Assembly (NCBI GenBank): GCA_009667805.1
Contig: CM019066.1
Location: 113,760,190 to 113,824,189, forward strand
Direction: 5' to 3'
Length of the DNA: 64,000 nt
Origin: Leptobrachium leishanense
Lineage: Eukaryota > Chordata > Amphibia > Anura > Megophryidae
Of the stretch, positions 32,191 through 43,672 are shown one piece after another. A program made the translations under genes and the position numbers. How positions within the stretch are numbered: position 1 is the first letter of the stretch; every line of letters begins with the position of its first letter. The notes under the pieces are model-generated. The model ran no database searches. It saw only the letters and a program-made list of their open reading frames with translations, and had not been told where the DNA came from.

Positions 32191-34331
32191 ACGTAGAGAA
32201 TTGAAAAGTTTGTACATAGGTATTATGTGCATTTTGAATATCTACAGAAACAAGAATTATTATTTTTCGCATAACTCATCAATCTAATGCAGAACAATTA
32301 TATCTCAATATATAACCTTCACCTTTTCTGCTCCATTCATTACACATACATTTTGTGAACTTATGCCAAATAATATGTAAAAAGTAGACTTTCCAACTAA
32401 TACAACAATAATTGTTCTACTAGAAACAAATAAAATATAGATAAACAAATGTTAAAAATAGTTGAATCTCCTTCTTTCCCACTAGTCAACTCCAAGTAAA
32501 ACCATCAAGAACACAGGAACACCCATCCCAACACCAAGAAGGGATTTTTAATAAATAGATTATTCTTTCTAAAGACTTTTAGTAACTTACAGATGAGTAA
32601 CATAATTATCAATACAATTCCCGCTGGGAAATAAATGCAAGAAACTGAGAATATTGCATTTGATTGATTTATAGATAGATGAAAAGAAGTGATATTACCA
32701 CGTTGTCTATGATATTTTTACTTGCTGGCTAGATAATATTAAATAGGAGATTTTGAGTGACATGCATTTACCAGAGCTTTGAAATGCAACCTTGATGGCT
32801 TTTAATAGTGTGCAGAATTCTACCCTACTATACTAATGTACCAGTGCTTCCACCTCTCCAAATAGATTATTAGCACATCTTGTCAGAGTGTTTATTCCTA
32901 GGTTATTTCTTGTTTTAACAATCAAATACATTACATAAACTATTTTATAGCTGATGACAGTTTAGACTCCAGGGACATCCGTTACAGATCTGACTTGGAA
33001 ACATCTAGTTTATGTCATCCATCACAGTCATTTTGCAGTAATCGTGGCTTGAGATCCAAACAGTAACAATATACTTTACCGCTTCAGTGTGCTGAGCTAG
33101 CTAGAGTATCACCCTGCGTGTAAGATTATTCTAACCGCACAGAAGTTGTCAGAAAAGGAGATCTAATGAGGAATTAATGAATTGTTATGAAGCTTCACTC
33201 ATCACTGCAGCTTTTACACATTTTAACAGCTAAATTCCTCTTTTATTCTCATTGGCTACTGCCTGGAATTAATATTATACAACGCATGCAATGTAGCAAA
33301 AGAGCAAAAGAGAGGTTAGGTCTGTGCTAAATTTGGTCTCGGTCATTCTCCACTTCTCAAGTGATGAGTTGACATTTAAGCACTTCCTGACCTGAGATAC
33401 AAAATCTGTGGAACATTTAAGATGACTCGACTGTGTTGATACAGTCATTAGTAAATGGCACTTCTGTTTATTGTAAATTAATTGCAATAACACATTCTGA
33501 GTTTTCTCATTTGTTCATTCTGAATTATTCATATCTATCCAAATATGTAAATAATTATTCATCAGTATAATTATCTACCCGTTAATCCGTCATTCTATTC
33601 TTACCTATTCGAGTGGGGTTATTTACGCTGCACCGGTTTGCAAATATCATTGAAAATCACCAGTATTGCATAAAAGACAAACACCAGCATTTCACAAAAC
33701 TAAAATCTAAAGAGCAACAGGAGTTTAGTTTTGTGAAAAGCTGGCTCTTGTCTGCATTGCAAAACCGCCACAATTTGCAACAACGGCGCTATGAAAATAA
33801 ACTTGTGTATTTCCACCATGATCTGTTGACAATCGGAAAGCTGGGTGCTTGCGAGTCATACATGGCCTGGATAAATATTCTTCAATCTGTGTTCGAATGT
33901 TATTTTAATGGAGTATTAGATTCCCTTTGCATGGCTGTAAAAGGCAATTTGATAAGAAAGCAGAACGAACCAATTTTGAGAAAGAAGTGACAGGTTTCTT
34001 GTGGGATGACAAGTATTTCATGGGTCATGTCCAGCAGGAATGAATTGTTACATAGTTCGACCACTGTTTTTGTAGAGAAAACAAAGCTTCGATTCAGCCC
34101 ATATTCTGCAAAGCTGTCTTTTAAAACATATGATTTAAGACGCAAAGTCACAATACTATCATTATCATCAGCCTATATACAGGGTGGACCTAATGATGGG
34201 ACATATTCTGTGGTGGGATGAAAGAGAAAGCCAAAGAATGTTAACGTCGAGGTGGTTACCATCTATGGGATGTGATAGTCAAGGCATCAACAGTGCTGTG
34301 AACTCCTTACTTTAGTTATGTATTACACTTA
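32191..34331. other. AT-rich intronic sequence without recognisable features
   Basis: I found no supported exon, repeat or RNA gene. The frame at 33613-33990 (125 codons) has no recognisable motif and no clear splice sites. Confidence 0.5.
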
Positions 34332-34515
34332 CAGGGTAATTCAAAGAGAGGTGGAAACCAGGAGAATGACTGGAGAAGTGATAATTCATGGTCAAAATAG
34401 CCAAACCAGAATAATTCTTCCATTTATCTCACTTTCCAAAATGGGCTATTTTGACCTAGAATTTTCACTTCTCCTGCCAGTTCTCCTGGTTTTCACCTCT
34501 CTCTGAATAACCCTG
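34332..34515. mobile_element. 184-bp palindromic MITE
   Basis: The ends CAGGGTAATTCAAAGAGAGG and CTCTGAATAACCCTG are flanked by TTA on both sides (34329-34331, 34516-34518). Nearly the whole element folds back on itself (arms of about 75 bp, with GGCTATTTTGACC near the centre). The ends resemble family D at 9503-10817. Confidence 0.8.
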
Positions 34516-34696
34516 TTATTGCTTGTGTCAGTCCTAGATACACACATTTCAAACATGCCCCATCATTACGGCCTTCCCTATTCATTAAAATATTATTTTT
34601 TTAAATCAAATTGGAGAGCAGGGTGGTGACTGAAGTGCAAGATAACCGCATTTAATTTGGGAGCAGAAATATCAATTATTTTTTTTAAGACTTGAC

Positions 34697-34928
34697 CCTG
34701 ATGCAGTTTTTTTCCAGTGCTGGATTCCCTCATGTCGTGGACCTTTCAGATGTAGGTTTTCCCTATGTCGAGCTACAACATGATGTGCAGTCGTGCATCT
34801 TTGAGATATGTTACGTTTGCCCATAGCTCCCTTATGCTGTGCATTTTGAGATACATGTCTATTGACTTTATGACAAGCTTCACTGGTATATTGAGATACG
34901 TGTAGGTTTATGTGATTCATCTTAATCA
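34697..34928 (-). CDS. Candidate host exon (possible VEPH1), unconfirmed
   Basis: On the minus strand a pyrimidine-containing AATTGTCAG acceptor precedes 232 bases of open frame, followed by a weak GTCAAGT donor. The peptide is basic, rich in His and Ser/Gln, with repeated HVSQ/NISQ words and no transposon motif. It lies downstream, on the same strand, of two good VEPH1 exons, which makes a VEPH1 exon possible. I cannot align it securely to a known part of the protein. It may be a chance open frame. Confidence 0.3.
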
Positions 34929-34935
34929 CTGACAA

Positions 34936-35903
34936 TTAATAATAACAAATGTCTAATAAAACAATCTCATAATTGATATAAAAATGCTGTAGTAATATAT
35001 TTGGTTTTGGTTTGGTATCAGGGAATTATGTCTGAATCCAGAATTCAATTAATTCGCCTTAGTATATGCCCAAATAAATGCAATACTTTAGCCAAAGTAA
35101 GTTTGGTATTCATTTACACATATTAAATATGAAAACATTGATTTTTACAAACATGTTCCAAATAACACAATGAGAAGCAATCCATATAAAATTACATCTT
35201 ACTTCACTTTAGCCATTTAAAAATGAAAACATAAATATTATTTGACTTTCTCTTCAAGACTCTTAAGAAATTTAAGGAATTATTATTTGTTATTCCTGTC
35301 TAACATTCAAGAGAATATTTACATGATGGAATCCTTTAATTTTCTTTCCAGTAACAATAAACCATAATCAAGAAGGCCTGAGATACGAACGCAGCCGTGC
35401 GATGGATCACATGCGGTGAAATCAAATTAAGAAACAATTTGAAAGAATTTGGCGGTGCTTCTTGGGTTTATTGTGAGAATTTAAAAAGTATCAACACTTA
35501 ATAAAACATCTTTAATAATTCATTTCAGCTGATTTAATCTCGACTCATAAAAAGAATGGAAAATAAGCCTAGAGCTACTGTTTTCTTTTCAGAGTCAGCA
35601 GAGTACATTTAAACATAGTTAATACATAATGCGCAAAGCTTAAAACTTGAAATGTCATGAAATATATTTAAGATTAAGTAACCATGAAATAGCAACTAAT
35701 AATTGTATTGTTGATGGCCACAATTTTTTTGGAACATTTTATTGAAATGTTCCATTAAACGTGTCATGGAACATTGAAAAGTTCCATAAACACCAAAACC
35801 ATTATTCATATAATCTTCACGGGACTCCCAGCCAGGATGGAACAGATCGTGCTTCGGTGCTTGCAGCCACCAAACTAGCTAGTTCACCAAGAAGGCGCAC
35901 ACT
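34936..35903. other. AT-rich sequence, nothing recognised
   Basis: There are no supported features in this stretch. Confidence 0.5.
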
Positions 35904-36070
35904 CCAGGATTCTTTTATAACTTCAAGATACTTTATTGTGCCCACATAGGGATTAATGTTTCATTTCTTTGTGGACTTTTCTCAAGAAGCCATCTTCAGA
36001 GAAGTCCATAAAGGACTGAAACGTTCCCATGTAGCACAGTAAATTATCTTGAAGTTATACAAGACTTCTG
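35904..36070. repeat. Hairpin (foldback), about 70-bp arms
   Basis: CCAGGATTCTTTTATAACTT at 35904 pairs with the inverse of TTGAAGTTATACAAGACTTC ending at 36068; the pairing continues inward through TTCTTTGTGGACTT / AAGTCCATAAAGGAC. It abuts the MITE at 36070. Confidence 0.7.
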
Positions 36071-36772
36071 GGCCACTATTGCAAACGTAACGCCAGCGTT
36101 AGCGCTCCTATATGTGAGCGTTAATGTTAGCTTATGTGAGTCTAGGGCGCGCCCAACATATTACATTCCGAACGCTAACCGGTTAAAAACACTATTTGCA
36201 CATCAGTGATTATGCTCGCTTCCGCAAACTTACTGTACTTTGCGCTCCCTATGCTTAACATGGGGAGAGCAACGATTAATTAGTGTTAGTCCTAAGGCTA
36301 ATTACTGCACTGCTGCGGTTAACTAGAAATTTAACCACAGCTAGAAGCTGGTGCTAACTGATTCCGATTCTGTGAAATGAGTCAGCTCCAGCTGAAAACC
36401 CCACCAAAAATAAGATACTCAACTCTCATCCTGCAGCGCGAATGGTGGACCAATCCGCCGCTTCTGGCTGCCGGAGCAGAGTAAGACTGGTGACAAATAG
36501 TCCCCGGTCTCACTCTACGATCACTCCGCAGACCTGTAGGATCTCGTGAGAGTGAGATCCTGCAGGTCATGTGACCAGACAGCACAAGCTTCCATGGTGT
36601 CCTTTGGACTCCAGGAGATGATACTCGCAGTGGCACGTTAGTGCTGCCACGAGAATCATGGAGGATAGCGCTGTGTTACAGGGCAGACTGCTGAATCAGC
36701 GCTTGCCCCATAATAGGGTGTCAAAATGGGGAAGCTAAGGGGAAACCTGTGGGCGCCCCTGGAGTGGTGAAG
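36070..36772. mobile_element. MITE family E, copy 1 (diverged)
   Basis: It is homologous along its length to 47576-48295: left end GGGCCACTATTGCAAACG, then GTACTTTGCGCTCCC, GCTAACTGATTCC and a GC-rich 3' half. The right terminus is not preserved. No protein is recognised. Confidence 0.65.
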
Positions 36773-36784
36773 TATATATATATA

Positions 36785-37785
36785 TTCATTTAATCATGCG
36801 CGTGCTAGTGCTGAGAGCTGAATGAAATACACATCCCACAAATTCCTCCAAGTTGAGCCATGGCGTCCTACAGATGCTGTGCAAGTGCTTTATATTAAGT
36901 GTGAGGAGGTGAAATGGGAGTTAGTATCCATTTTTTTTACTTTACTCTTAATAAACATATAGATACATTAATGTTCTACCTGTAAAATGCATTATATGCC
37001 TTCCCTAATGTGGTTCTTAAATCTAAAAAGGCAAATATAAATCTAAAAGGGCAAGTAAGATAATGATACCTATTTGATCAACTATATATATTTATATATA
37101 CATATACAGTATTCACACACACATATACATACACATATATATTCAACCCTAGCCCTGCTGGGTATTATTTGAATTCCTTTCTTTACAAATCTTTAGAGCA
37201 ATGTTGTTTCCATTACAATGGATTGAACTGGTGAAAAATATAAACAGGCAAGAGGTTTGACTAGTCTTTGGAAATTCATGGCTATATGAGCTTTTTAGAT
37301 ATTGTATATTGTTGCTAAGCAGCTTGATAAACAAGGCAAAGTGCATGAGAAACATTAACTAGCTCACCAAAAAACGTTTACCCACTTGTATCATTACAAA
37401 GGAAATATACCATTAGCATATGATCCAAAAATCTCCTCTGAGTAATATATTTACATATCTCACATAATCATTTGTATCTCTTTTAGCCTCCATTAAAGAA
37501 GAAAGGTATTATTATCTTACTTGCCCTTTAGATTTAGATTTGCTTTTTTAGATTTTGATTTAAGAATGCATTTTATAGGTAGAAGATATTGCATATATAG
37601 GTTTATTAAGAGTAAAGTAAAAAAAAATGGTTACTAAATCCCATTTGCAGCTCCTCAAACTTAATATAAAGCACTAGCACAGTATCTGGAGGATGTCATG
37701 TCTCAACCTGGAGGAATTTTTGGGATGTGTATTTCCTTCAGCTCTCAGCAACTAGCATTCACAAGATTAAATTAATTGTACATTA
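36785..37785. repeat. Large inverted repeat, arms of about 290 bp, spacer about 430 bp
   Basis: The left arm 36785-37070 is the inverse of the right arm 37505-37785; shared blocks include AGAGCTGAATGAAATACACATCCCA-like ends, CTTTACTCTTAATAAAC, and ATCTAAAAGGGCAAGTAAGA. Identity looks to be about 80%. The spacer holds TA-rich microsatellites (37080-37140). It is probably the termini of a long-TIR DNA transposon or a foldback element. Confidence 0.7.
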
Positions 37786-37986
37786 AGCTAAAAGCAGTCA
37801 CAAGTTGTCTGCTGTCAGTTTACTGAATGAGTGAAATAGGATAGACCTGGGTCAAGACAAGAGCAGAGCTGGAGAGCAAGATCCAAAGGAGAAGATCCTA
37901 TCCTTAACCATTTCACTACTGATACTCTGATAGAGTTAACTCAATCTTCAAAAGCATTGTCAGGTGGCCAAGATCAAGGTAACTGG

Positions 37987-38312
37987 CAGGGTTATTCAAA
38001 GAGATCTGAATGGCTCCCGAAAGGGAACCGAACGCTGAAAATAAGCGTTCGGTTACCTTTCTAGGCCATTCGGCTATCCAGAGAGCAGGCAATTAGCCAA
38101 ATGCTGGCGAATTGCCTGCACATATGGTGCCTGTTCGGTGCCTGTTTGAGGGCAGTGAATTCCCCATAGAGAAGCAATGCTTCGTCTACTCAGAGAACAA
38201 AAACCAGCAGTGAAAGGTTCCCGAAATGCCCTGCCATTCGGTGGTTTAATGCGGCAGGTTTATTCAGGCGAATCCCATAGGCTTCAATGTTAAAAATATT
38301 CCCATATTTGGT
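37987..38312 (+). mobile_element. Family D (Harbinger-like), 5' fragment
   Basis: It starts CAGGGTTATTCAAAGAGA like 9503 and matches through CTTCAATGTTAAAAATATTCCC, where homology stops and an L1-like LINE tail begins. The 3' end is missing. Confidence 0.75.
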
Positions 38313-38313
38313 C

Positions 38314-38880
38314 CCACCTCAACCTTACAAATCCGCCACAAGCATTTTTTATCTCTGGTTGCAGCGGTGGGTCAAAAAACAATTTTACATACTTGGAACC
38401 ACCCTACTCCAATCCCACTTACACTTTTCCAAACCAAACTGAATTATTTTTTCGGAATGGATTGGCTTCACACCTTGATTAATAAGGAAACTCACGCTAA
38501 GAAATTTCTCACGACTTGGCAATGCTATTTTCCAACCATAGATACTCACATGCGTACGCTGATCAAAACCTCGCTACAATACACTGCTTGGTACTCAGCA
38601 GAAATGGTTGCAGGACGTAACCCTCTTCAATCCATGCTTTAATTTCCGCCCATTATGTCGCGCATGCCTTCCTGGCTTACACCACATTTTAACACAGACT
38701 AGACCTATTTACTTGGTCTCCAAGACCGTACTTCGAATTTGTTATGAGTTCTGGACCGGGCAGTCCATTATATTATTTTATTATTTTATTTTATTTTGTT
38801 CGATTGTATGATTATCTCTGTTGTTTCAGCTCTACTACACCGTAATATTGCTTTTTCTGTATACAGCAGAATATTTCTAA
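38314..38880 (+). pseudogene. L1-like ORF2 C-terminal fragment
   Basis: Reading from about 38340 through the frame 38367-38642 gives a C-terminal segment (TILHTWNHPTPIPLTLFQ..MDWLHTLINKETHAKKF) with the W-rich layout of the L1 ORF2 terminus. A similar segment occurs on the minus strand at 47438-47100. It is followed by a 3' UTR ending near 38880. It is a 5'-truncated LINE copy. Confidence 0.55.
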
Positions 38881-38914
38881 TTGAACTGATAACTTGTTAA
38901 CGGATTTTTAGAAA

Positions 38915-39071
38915 ACACCAGCCTGCCGCGATCGAGATCACGTGATCTCGCGAGATCACGGCAGGCTGGAAGGTGGATCCCAGGCGAGCGGCAGATACTC
39001 ACGAGACTGCCGCTCGTTGAAGGAAGGAACGCGGCGGCCGCAGGATCTGCCTGTCGAAGGGGCCAGCAGAG
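38915..39071. repeat. GC-rich hairpin core beside minisatellite
   Basis: CAGCCTGCCGCGATCGAGAT pairs with ATCACGGCAGGCTGG around the palindrome GATCACGTGATC at 38937-38948. A second stem is GAGCGGCAG..CTGCCGCTCG. GCGGCCGC occurs at 39033-39040, as in the cores at 10980-11206 and 57870-58060. Confidence 0.7.
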
Positions 39072-39261
39072 GTGAGCCTGGGGGCAAATATATCCATGAG
39101 TGAGCCTGGGGGCAAATATATCCATGTGTGAGCCTGGGGGCAAATATATCCATGTGTGAGTCTGGGGGCAAATATATCCATGAGTGAGCCTGGGGGCAAA
39201 TATATCCATGTGTGAGCCTGGGGGCAAATATATCCGTGTGTGAGCCTGGGGGCAAATATAT
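39072..39261 (+). repeat. 28-bp minisatellite, left part
   Basis: The unit is GTGAGCCTGGGGGCAAATAT + ATCCATGT, about seven copies, ending abruptly where the CR1 LINE starts. The array resumes at 42015. Confidence 0.95.
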
Positions 39262-42014
39262 GTAGATTTAGTGGCGGTTACTGAGACATGGTTCAGTGAG
39301 AAAAATAACTGGGACATAACAATACCGGGGTACTCTTTATATAGAAAAGACAGAGAAGGTAGGAAAGGAGGAGGCGTGGCCCTGTATGTGAAAAACATAA
39401 AAACGAACCAAATAAAAGTGAGCGAGGTGAACATAGAGTCAGTTTGGGTTACACTAACATTTGGCAATCATACAGTAGCTCGTGTAGGTGTGATCTATAG
39501 ACCCCCTGGACAAGTAGAAGAGCTAGATAATCTGCTGTTTGAGGAAATAGCCAAAATGGCAATGAAGGGGGAAGTTATTATCATGGGGGACTTTAATCTT
39601 CCTGATGTGAACTGGAAAACCAAAATAGCTGGGTGCACCAGGAGTACAAATATTCTAAACTCCCTACTGGGATTATCTCTAACACAAGTAGTTGAGGAGC
39701 CGACCCGTAAAGAGGCCATATTGGATTTAATACTCACAAATGGAGCTTTGGTATCAGATGTTGTTGTAGGTGAAAATTTGGGATCTAGTGATCACCAGTC
39801 AGTGTGGTTTAATATAAGAACAGGGATGGAGCCACACCACACTAAAACAAAAGTTTTAGACTTTAAAAAAACTGATTTTTCTATAATGAGATTTTGTGTG
39901 ATTGAGTCATTACCAGACTGGAGGAGTTTAAAGGGAGTCCAGGAGAAATGGGATTATTTAAAGGAAGCATTATTGAAGGCCACAGGCAATTGTATTCGGC
40001 TTGTTAGCAAAAACAAAAAAGGGAAGAAACAACTGTGGTACTCTGCAGAAGTTGCCAAAATAGTGAAGAACAAAAAGATAGCATTCAATAATTATAAAAA
40101 AACTCAGAGTGAAGAAGATAGGCAAACCTATAAAATTAGGCAGAAAGAGGCAAAGCAATTTATAAAAGCTTCCAAAGCACACGCAGAAGAGAAAATAGCT
40201 CAGTCAGTAAAAAAGGGGGACAAAACATTTTTTAGATCCATAAACGAGAAAAGAAAAGTAAAACAAGGATTAGTTAGATTAAAAACAAAGGAAGGAAGGT
40301 ATGTAGAAGAGGATAAAAGTCTCGCTGACTGCCTCAATGAATATTTTTGTTCAGTCTTTGCAGAAGAAAAGGAAGGAAAGGGACCTCAGTTAGGAGGAAA
40401 CACTAACGAGACATTTACATATGAGTTTACAGAGGAGGGGGTTCTACAGCAGCTGTCTAAAGAAAAGACAAATAAGTCAATGGGGCCTGATGGGATCCAC
40501 CCTAAATTATTAAAAGAGCTCAGTGGTGTAATAGCAAAACCGTTAACAAGGATTGGTTAAATAAATCTGTTAACGGGAGTCGTCCCAGAAGACTGGAAAT
40601 TAGCAAATGCTGTGCCCATTTACAAGAAGGGTAGTAGGGAGGAATCGGGGAACTATAGGCCAGTTAGTCGAACGTCAGTAGTGGGGAAATTAATGGAAAC
40701 CATGTTAAAGGAAAGGATTGTTGAACATCTAAAAACACATAGATTACAGTATCAGAAACAACATGGGTTTACCTCAGGGAGATCATGCCAAACTAATCTT
40801 ATTGATTGTTTTGATTGGGTAACAAAAATAATAGACACAGGTGGTGCAGTAGACATTGCTTATTAATATTTCAGTAAGGCTTTTGATACTGTTCTGCATA
40901 GAAGGCTTATCAATAAATTGCAATCTTTGAGCTTGGATTCCAATATTGTTGAATGGATTAGGCAGTGGCTGAGTGACAGGCAACAGAGGGTTGTGTTAAA
41001 TGGAGTTTATTCGGCGCAAGGTCTTGTTACCAGTGGGGTACCTCAGGGGTCAGTACTTGGACCCATTCTCTTTAATATTTTTATTAGTGATATTGCAGAA
41101 GGTATTGATGGAAAAGTATGTCTTTTTGCTGATGACACAAAGATTTGCAACAGGGTTGACGTTCCTGGAGGGATCAGCCAAATGACAAATGATTTAGGTA
41201 AACTATAAAAATGGTCGGAGCTGTGGCAATTGAGTTTTAATGTGGATAAGTGCAAGATAATGCACCTGGGACGTAAAAACCCAAGGGCTGAATATAGAAT
41301 ATTTGATACAGTCCTAACCTCAACATCTGAGGAAAGGGATTTAGGGGTTATTATTTCAGAGGATCTAAAGGTAAGTAGTCAATGTAATAGAGCAGCAGCA
41401 AATGCTAGCAGAATGCTTGGTTGTGTAGGGAGAGGTATTAGCAGTAGGAAAAGGGAAGTGCTCATGCCACTGTACAGAGCACTGGTGAGACCTCGCTTGG
41501 AGTACTGTGTGCAGTACTGGAGACCGTATCTCTAGAAGGATATAGACATCCTAGAGAGAGTTCAGAGAAGGGCTACTAAAATGGTGTACGGCTTGAAGGA
41601 GAAAAGTTACCAGGAAAGGCTTAATGATCTTAACATGTACAGCTTGGAAGAAAGACGAGACAGAGGAGATATGATAGAAACATTTAAATACGTAAAGGGA
41701 ATCCACAAGGTAGAGGAAGGGAGTATATTTAAAAGGAAACAAAGTAGCAAAACAAGAGGACATAGTCTTAGATTAGAGGGGCAAAGGTTTAAAAGTAACA
41801 TCAGGAAGCATTATTTTACTGAGAGGGTGGTGGATACATGGAACAGCCTTCCAGTTGAAGTGGTAGAGGCCAAAACAGTAATTGAATTTAAGCAGGCATG
41901 GGATAGGCATAAGGCTATCCTAAACAAAAGATAAATCCAGGTAAAGTATCCATGTAATTGGGCAGACTAGATGGGCCGAAAGGTTCTTATCTGCCGACAT
42001 TTTTCTATGTTTCT
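39262..42014 (+). mobile_element. CR1 LINE, 5' truncated, inserted in the minisatellite
   Basis: The insertion splits one array unit: CAAATATAT before and ATATCCATG after. The element begins inside the endonuclease domain and runs through RT to the 3' tail TTTCTATGTTTCTAT. The 3' 400 bases are near identical to the copies at 672-1080 and (inverted) 58945-59318, indicating a common, fairly recent family. Confidence 0.9.
39271..41934 (+). pseudogene. CR1 ORF2 (endonuclease, reverse transcriptase), four stops
   Basis: One reading frame spans 888 codons with no frameshift, broken only by stops at 40558, 40864, 41206 and 41533. The endonuclease part shows VTETWF, IMGDFNLPDVNW and SSDHQSVW. RT follows with MGPDGIHP, VPIYKKG, QHGFTSGRSC, SGVPQGSVLGP and the active site LFADDTK. 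The C-terminal part ends FKQAWDRHKAI at the final stop. ORF1 and the first endonuclease residues are missing. The pattern (stops only) suggests moderate age without selection. Confidence 0.85.
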
Positions 42015-42262
42015 ATATCCATGTGTGAGTCTGGGGGCAAATATATCCATGAGTGAGCCTGGGGGCAAATATATCCATGTGTGAGTCTGGGGGCAAATAT
42101 ATCCATGAGTGAGCCTGGGGGCAAATATATCCATGTGTGAGCCTGGGGGCAAATATATTCATGAGTGAGCCTGGGGGCAAATATATCCATGTGTGAGTCC
42201 GGGGGCAAATATATCCACGTGTGAGCCTGGGGGCAAATATATCCATGTGTGAGCTGGGGCAA
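42015..42262 (+). repeat. 28-bp minisatellite, right part
   Basis: It continues the array interrupted by the CR1 element, about nine units, with GTGAGTC and GTGAGCC variants. Confidence 0.95.
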
Positions 42263-42275
42263 TATACCCATGTGT

Positions 42276-42640
42276 GGGCACTGCTGGGTATGTGAAGCTG
42301 GGCACTGCTGGGTATGTGACACTGGGCACTGCTGGGTATGTGACGCTTGGCACTGCTGGGTATGTGATGCTGGGCACTGCTGGGTATGTGACACTGGGTA
42401 CTGCTGGGTATGTGACGCTTGGCACTGCTGGGTATGTGATGCTGGGCACTGCTGGGTATGTGATGCTGGGCTCTGCTGGGCATGTGAAGCTGGGCACTGC
42501 TGGGTATGTGAAGCTGGGCACTGCTGGGTATGTGATGCTGGGCACTGCTGGGTATGTGACTCTGGGCACTGCTGGGTATGTGATGCTTGGCACTGCTGGG
42601 TATGTGATGCTGGGCACTGCTGGGTATGTGACACTGGGCT
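42276..42640 (+). repeat. 24-bp minisatellite, about 15 units
   Basis: The unit is GGGCACTGCTGGGTATGTGA + YRCT. Because 24 is a multiple of three, all frames stay open, so long open frames on both strands here are artefacts. Confidence 0.95.
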
Positions 42641-42835
42641 CAGTTATATACACCTCACATTACTGTATCACAGAGCTCCACAGCAAGAAAATTCTAATGT
42701 ATGGTGTGTATGAGTGTTTGAATTTTATTGCTGTGGCGCACTGTGATACGCTCATACACGCTGCGTGTTTTTTTTTTTGGGGTGGCAGCATTTCATCCTC
42801 CGCTCCAGGCAGCACAATGTCTTGGGCCGGCCCTG
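42641..42835. mobile_element. hAT-type element, right end
   Basis: The sequence ends GTCTTGGGCCGGCCCTG, the inverse of CAGGGCCGGCCCAAGAC, a hAT-like terminus. The preceding 50 bases (GCAGCATTTCATCC..CCAGGCAGCACAATG) also occur at 10892-10943. The hairpin and minisatellites at 38915-42640 probably belong to this element; its left end was not found. Confidence 0.5.
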
Positions 42836-43670
42836 GGATACGCCATCAACATGATAGCATGAACTTGATCAAGAAACGATGCTTTGGTATGTTGTGCTAT
42901 TCAGACGTTGTTCCACACAAATTTATGGGCCCCAAACCATAACACTGCCCCCACCAGCTTGAAGGGTTGTACTCATGCATGTGGGGTGCATGCTTTCATG
43001 CCGTTTCCACCAAATTCTCACTCTGCCATCTGCATGATGCAATTGGAAACGTGATTCATCGGACCACTTGACTTTTTTCCAATGTTCGACTGTCCAATCC
43101 TTGTGTTCCTGTGTGAATTGGAGATGTTTTATCTTGTTAACTGCAGACAACAAGGGTGTTTGAACAGGCCTTTGGCTTACATATCCCATACGATGCAGTG
43201 TACGGCAAACAGTATGTTCAGAGATCATTTGAGAGGATCCCTGATTAAGATCTGCAGTAATTTGATGCACTGTTGCCCTTCTGTTGTCTTGTACCAGTCT
43301 TGCCACTCTCTGTTCTGCCCTAACATTGACTAGTTGCTGACGGCCACAATTCGCATGTTCAGACCAAGATTTCTGGCTGACAGTCCAGTCTCTAAACACT
43401 TTAACAACAGCTGCTCTTGAACATTCATCAAATTCTGCTGTTTTGCTGATACTCGCTCCATGGCTCTGAGCGCCAACAATCAACCAACGTTCAAAGGGTG
43501 TTAAATCGCGTTGTTTACCCATATCTTCAAAAAAAAAATCACTTCTACTGTCATGGTAAACAACCCGCTTCCCTATTTATAATGGTCTGGCACTCTAGCA
43601 ACTTCAGCTCGAAATTATAGTTAATTGGCCTAAAAAAGTCAGGTGGTCATAATAATCTGGCCACTCAGTG
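42836..43670 (-). mobile_element. Tc1-like transposon, 3' truncated
   Basis: The element's 5' end is at 43670, where the terminal repeat reads CACTGAGTGGCCAGATTATT on the minus strand next to a TA dinucleotide. It contains the N-terminal half of a transposase gene. Its other end is lost at the junction with the hAT-type terminus at 42835. Confidence 0.8.
42923..43522 (-). pseudogene. Tc1-like transposase, N-terminal part
   Basis: The 199-codon frame includes the paired-type helix-turn-helix DNA-binding region (LTPFERWLIVGAQ..) and a second HTH. It continues with VKWSDESRFQLH, holding the first catalytic aspartate, and ends just after GGGSVMVWG. The second aspartate and the final glutamate/aspartate of the DDE/D triad are absent, so it is inactive. 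Confidence 0.85.
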
Positions 43671-43672
43671 TA

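Noticed and set aside
33613..33990. 125-codon plus-strand frame
   Set aside because: No recognisable motif, no convincing splice sites and no repeat family; likely chance.
39072..42640. CRISPR-like arrays
   Set aside because: The repeats are head-to-tail without unique spacers, and the sequence is eukaryotic.
42005..42942. Several 150-220 codon open frames on both strands
   Set aside because: They are translations of the 24-bp and 28-bp minisatellites, one unit after another.
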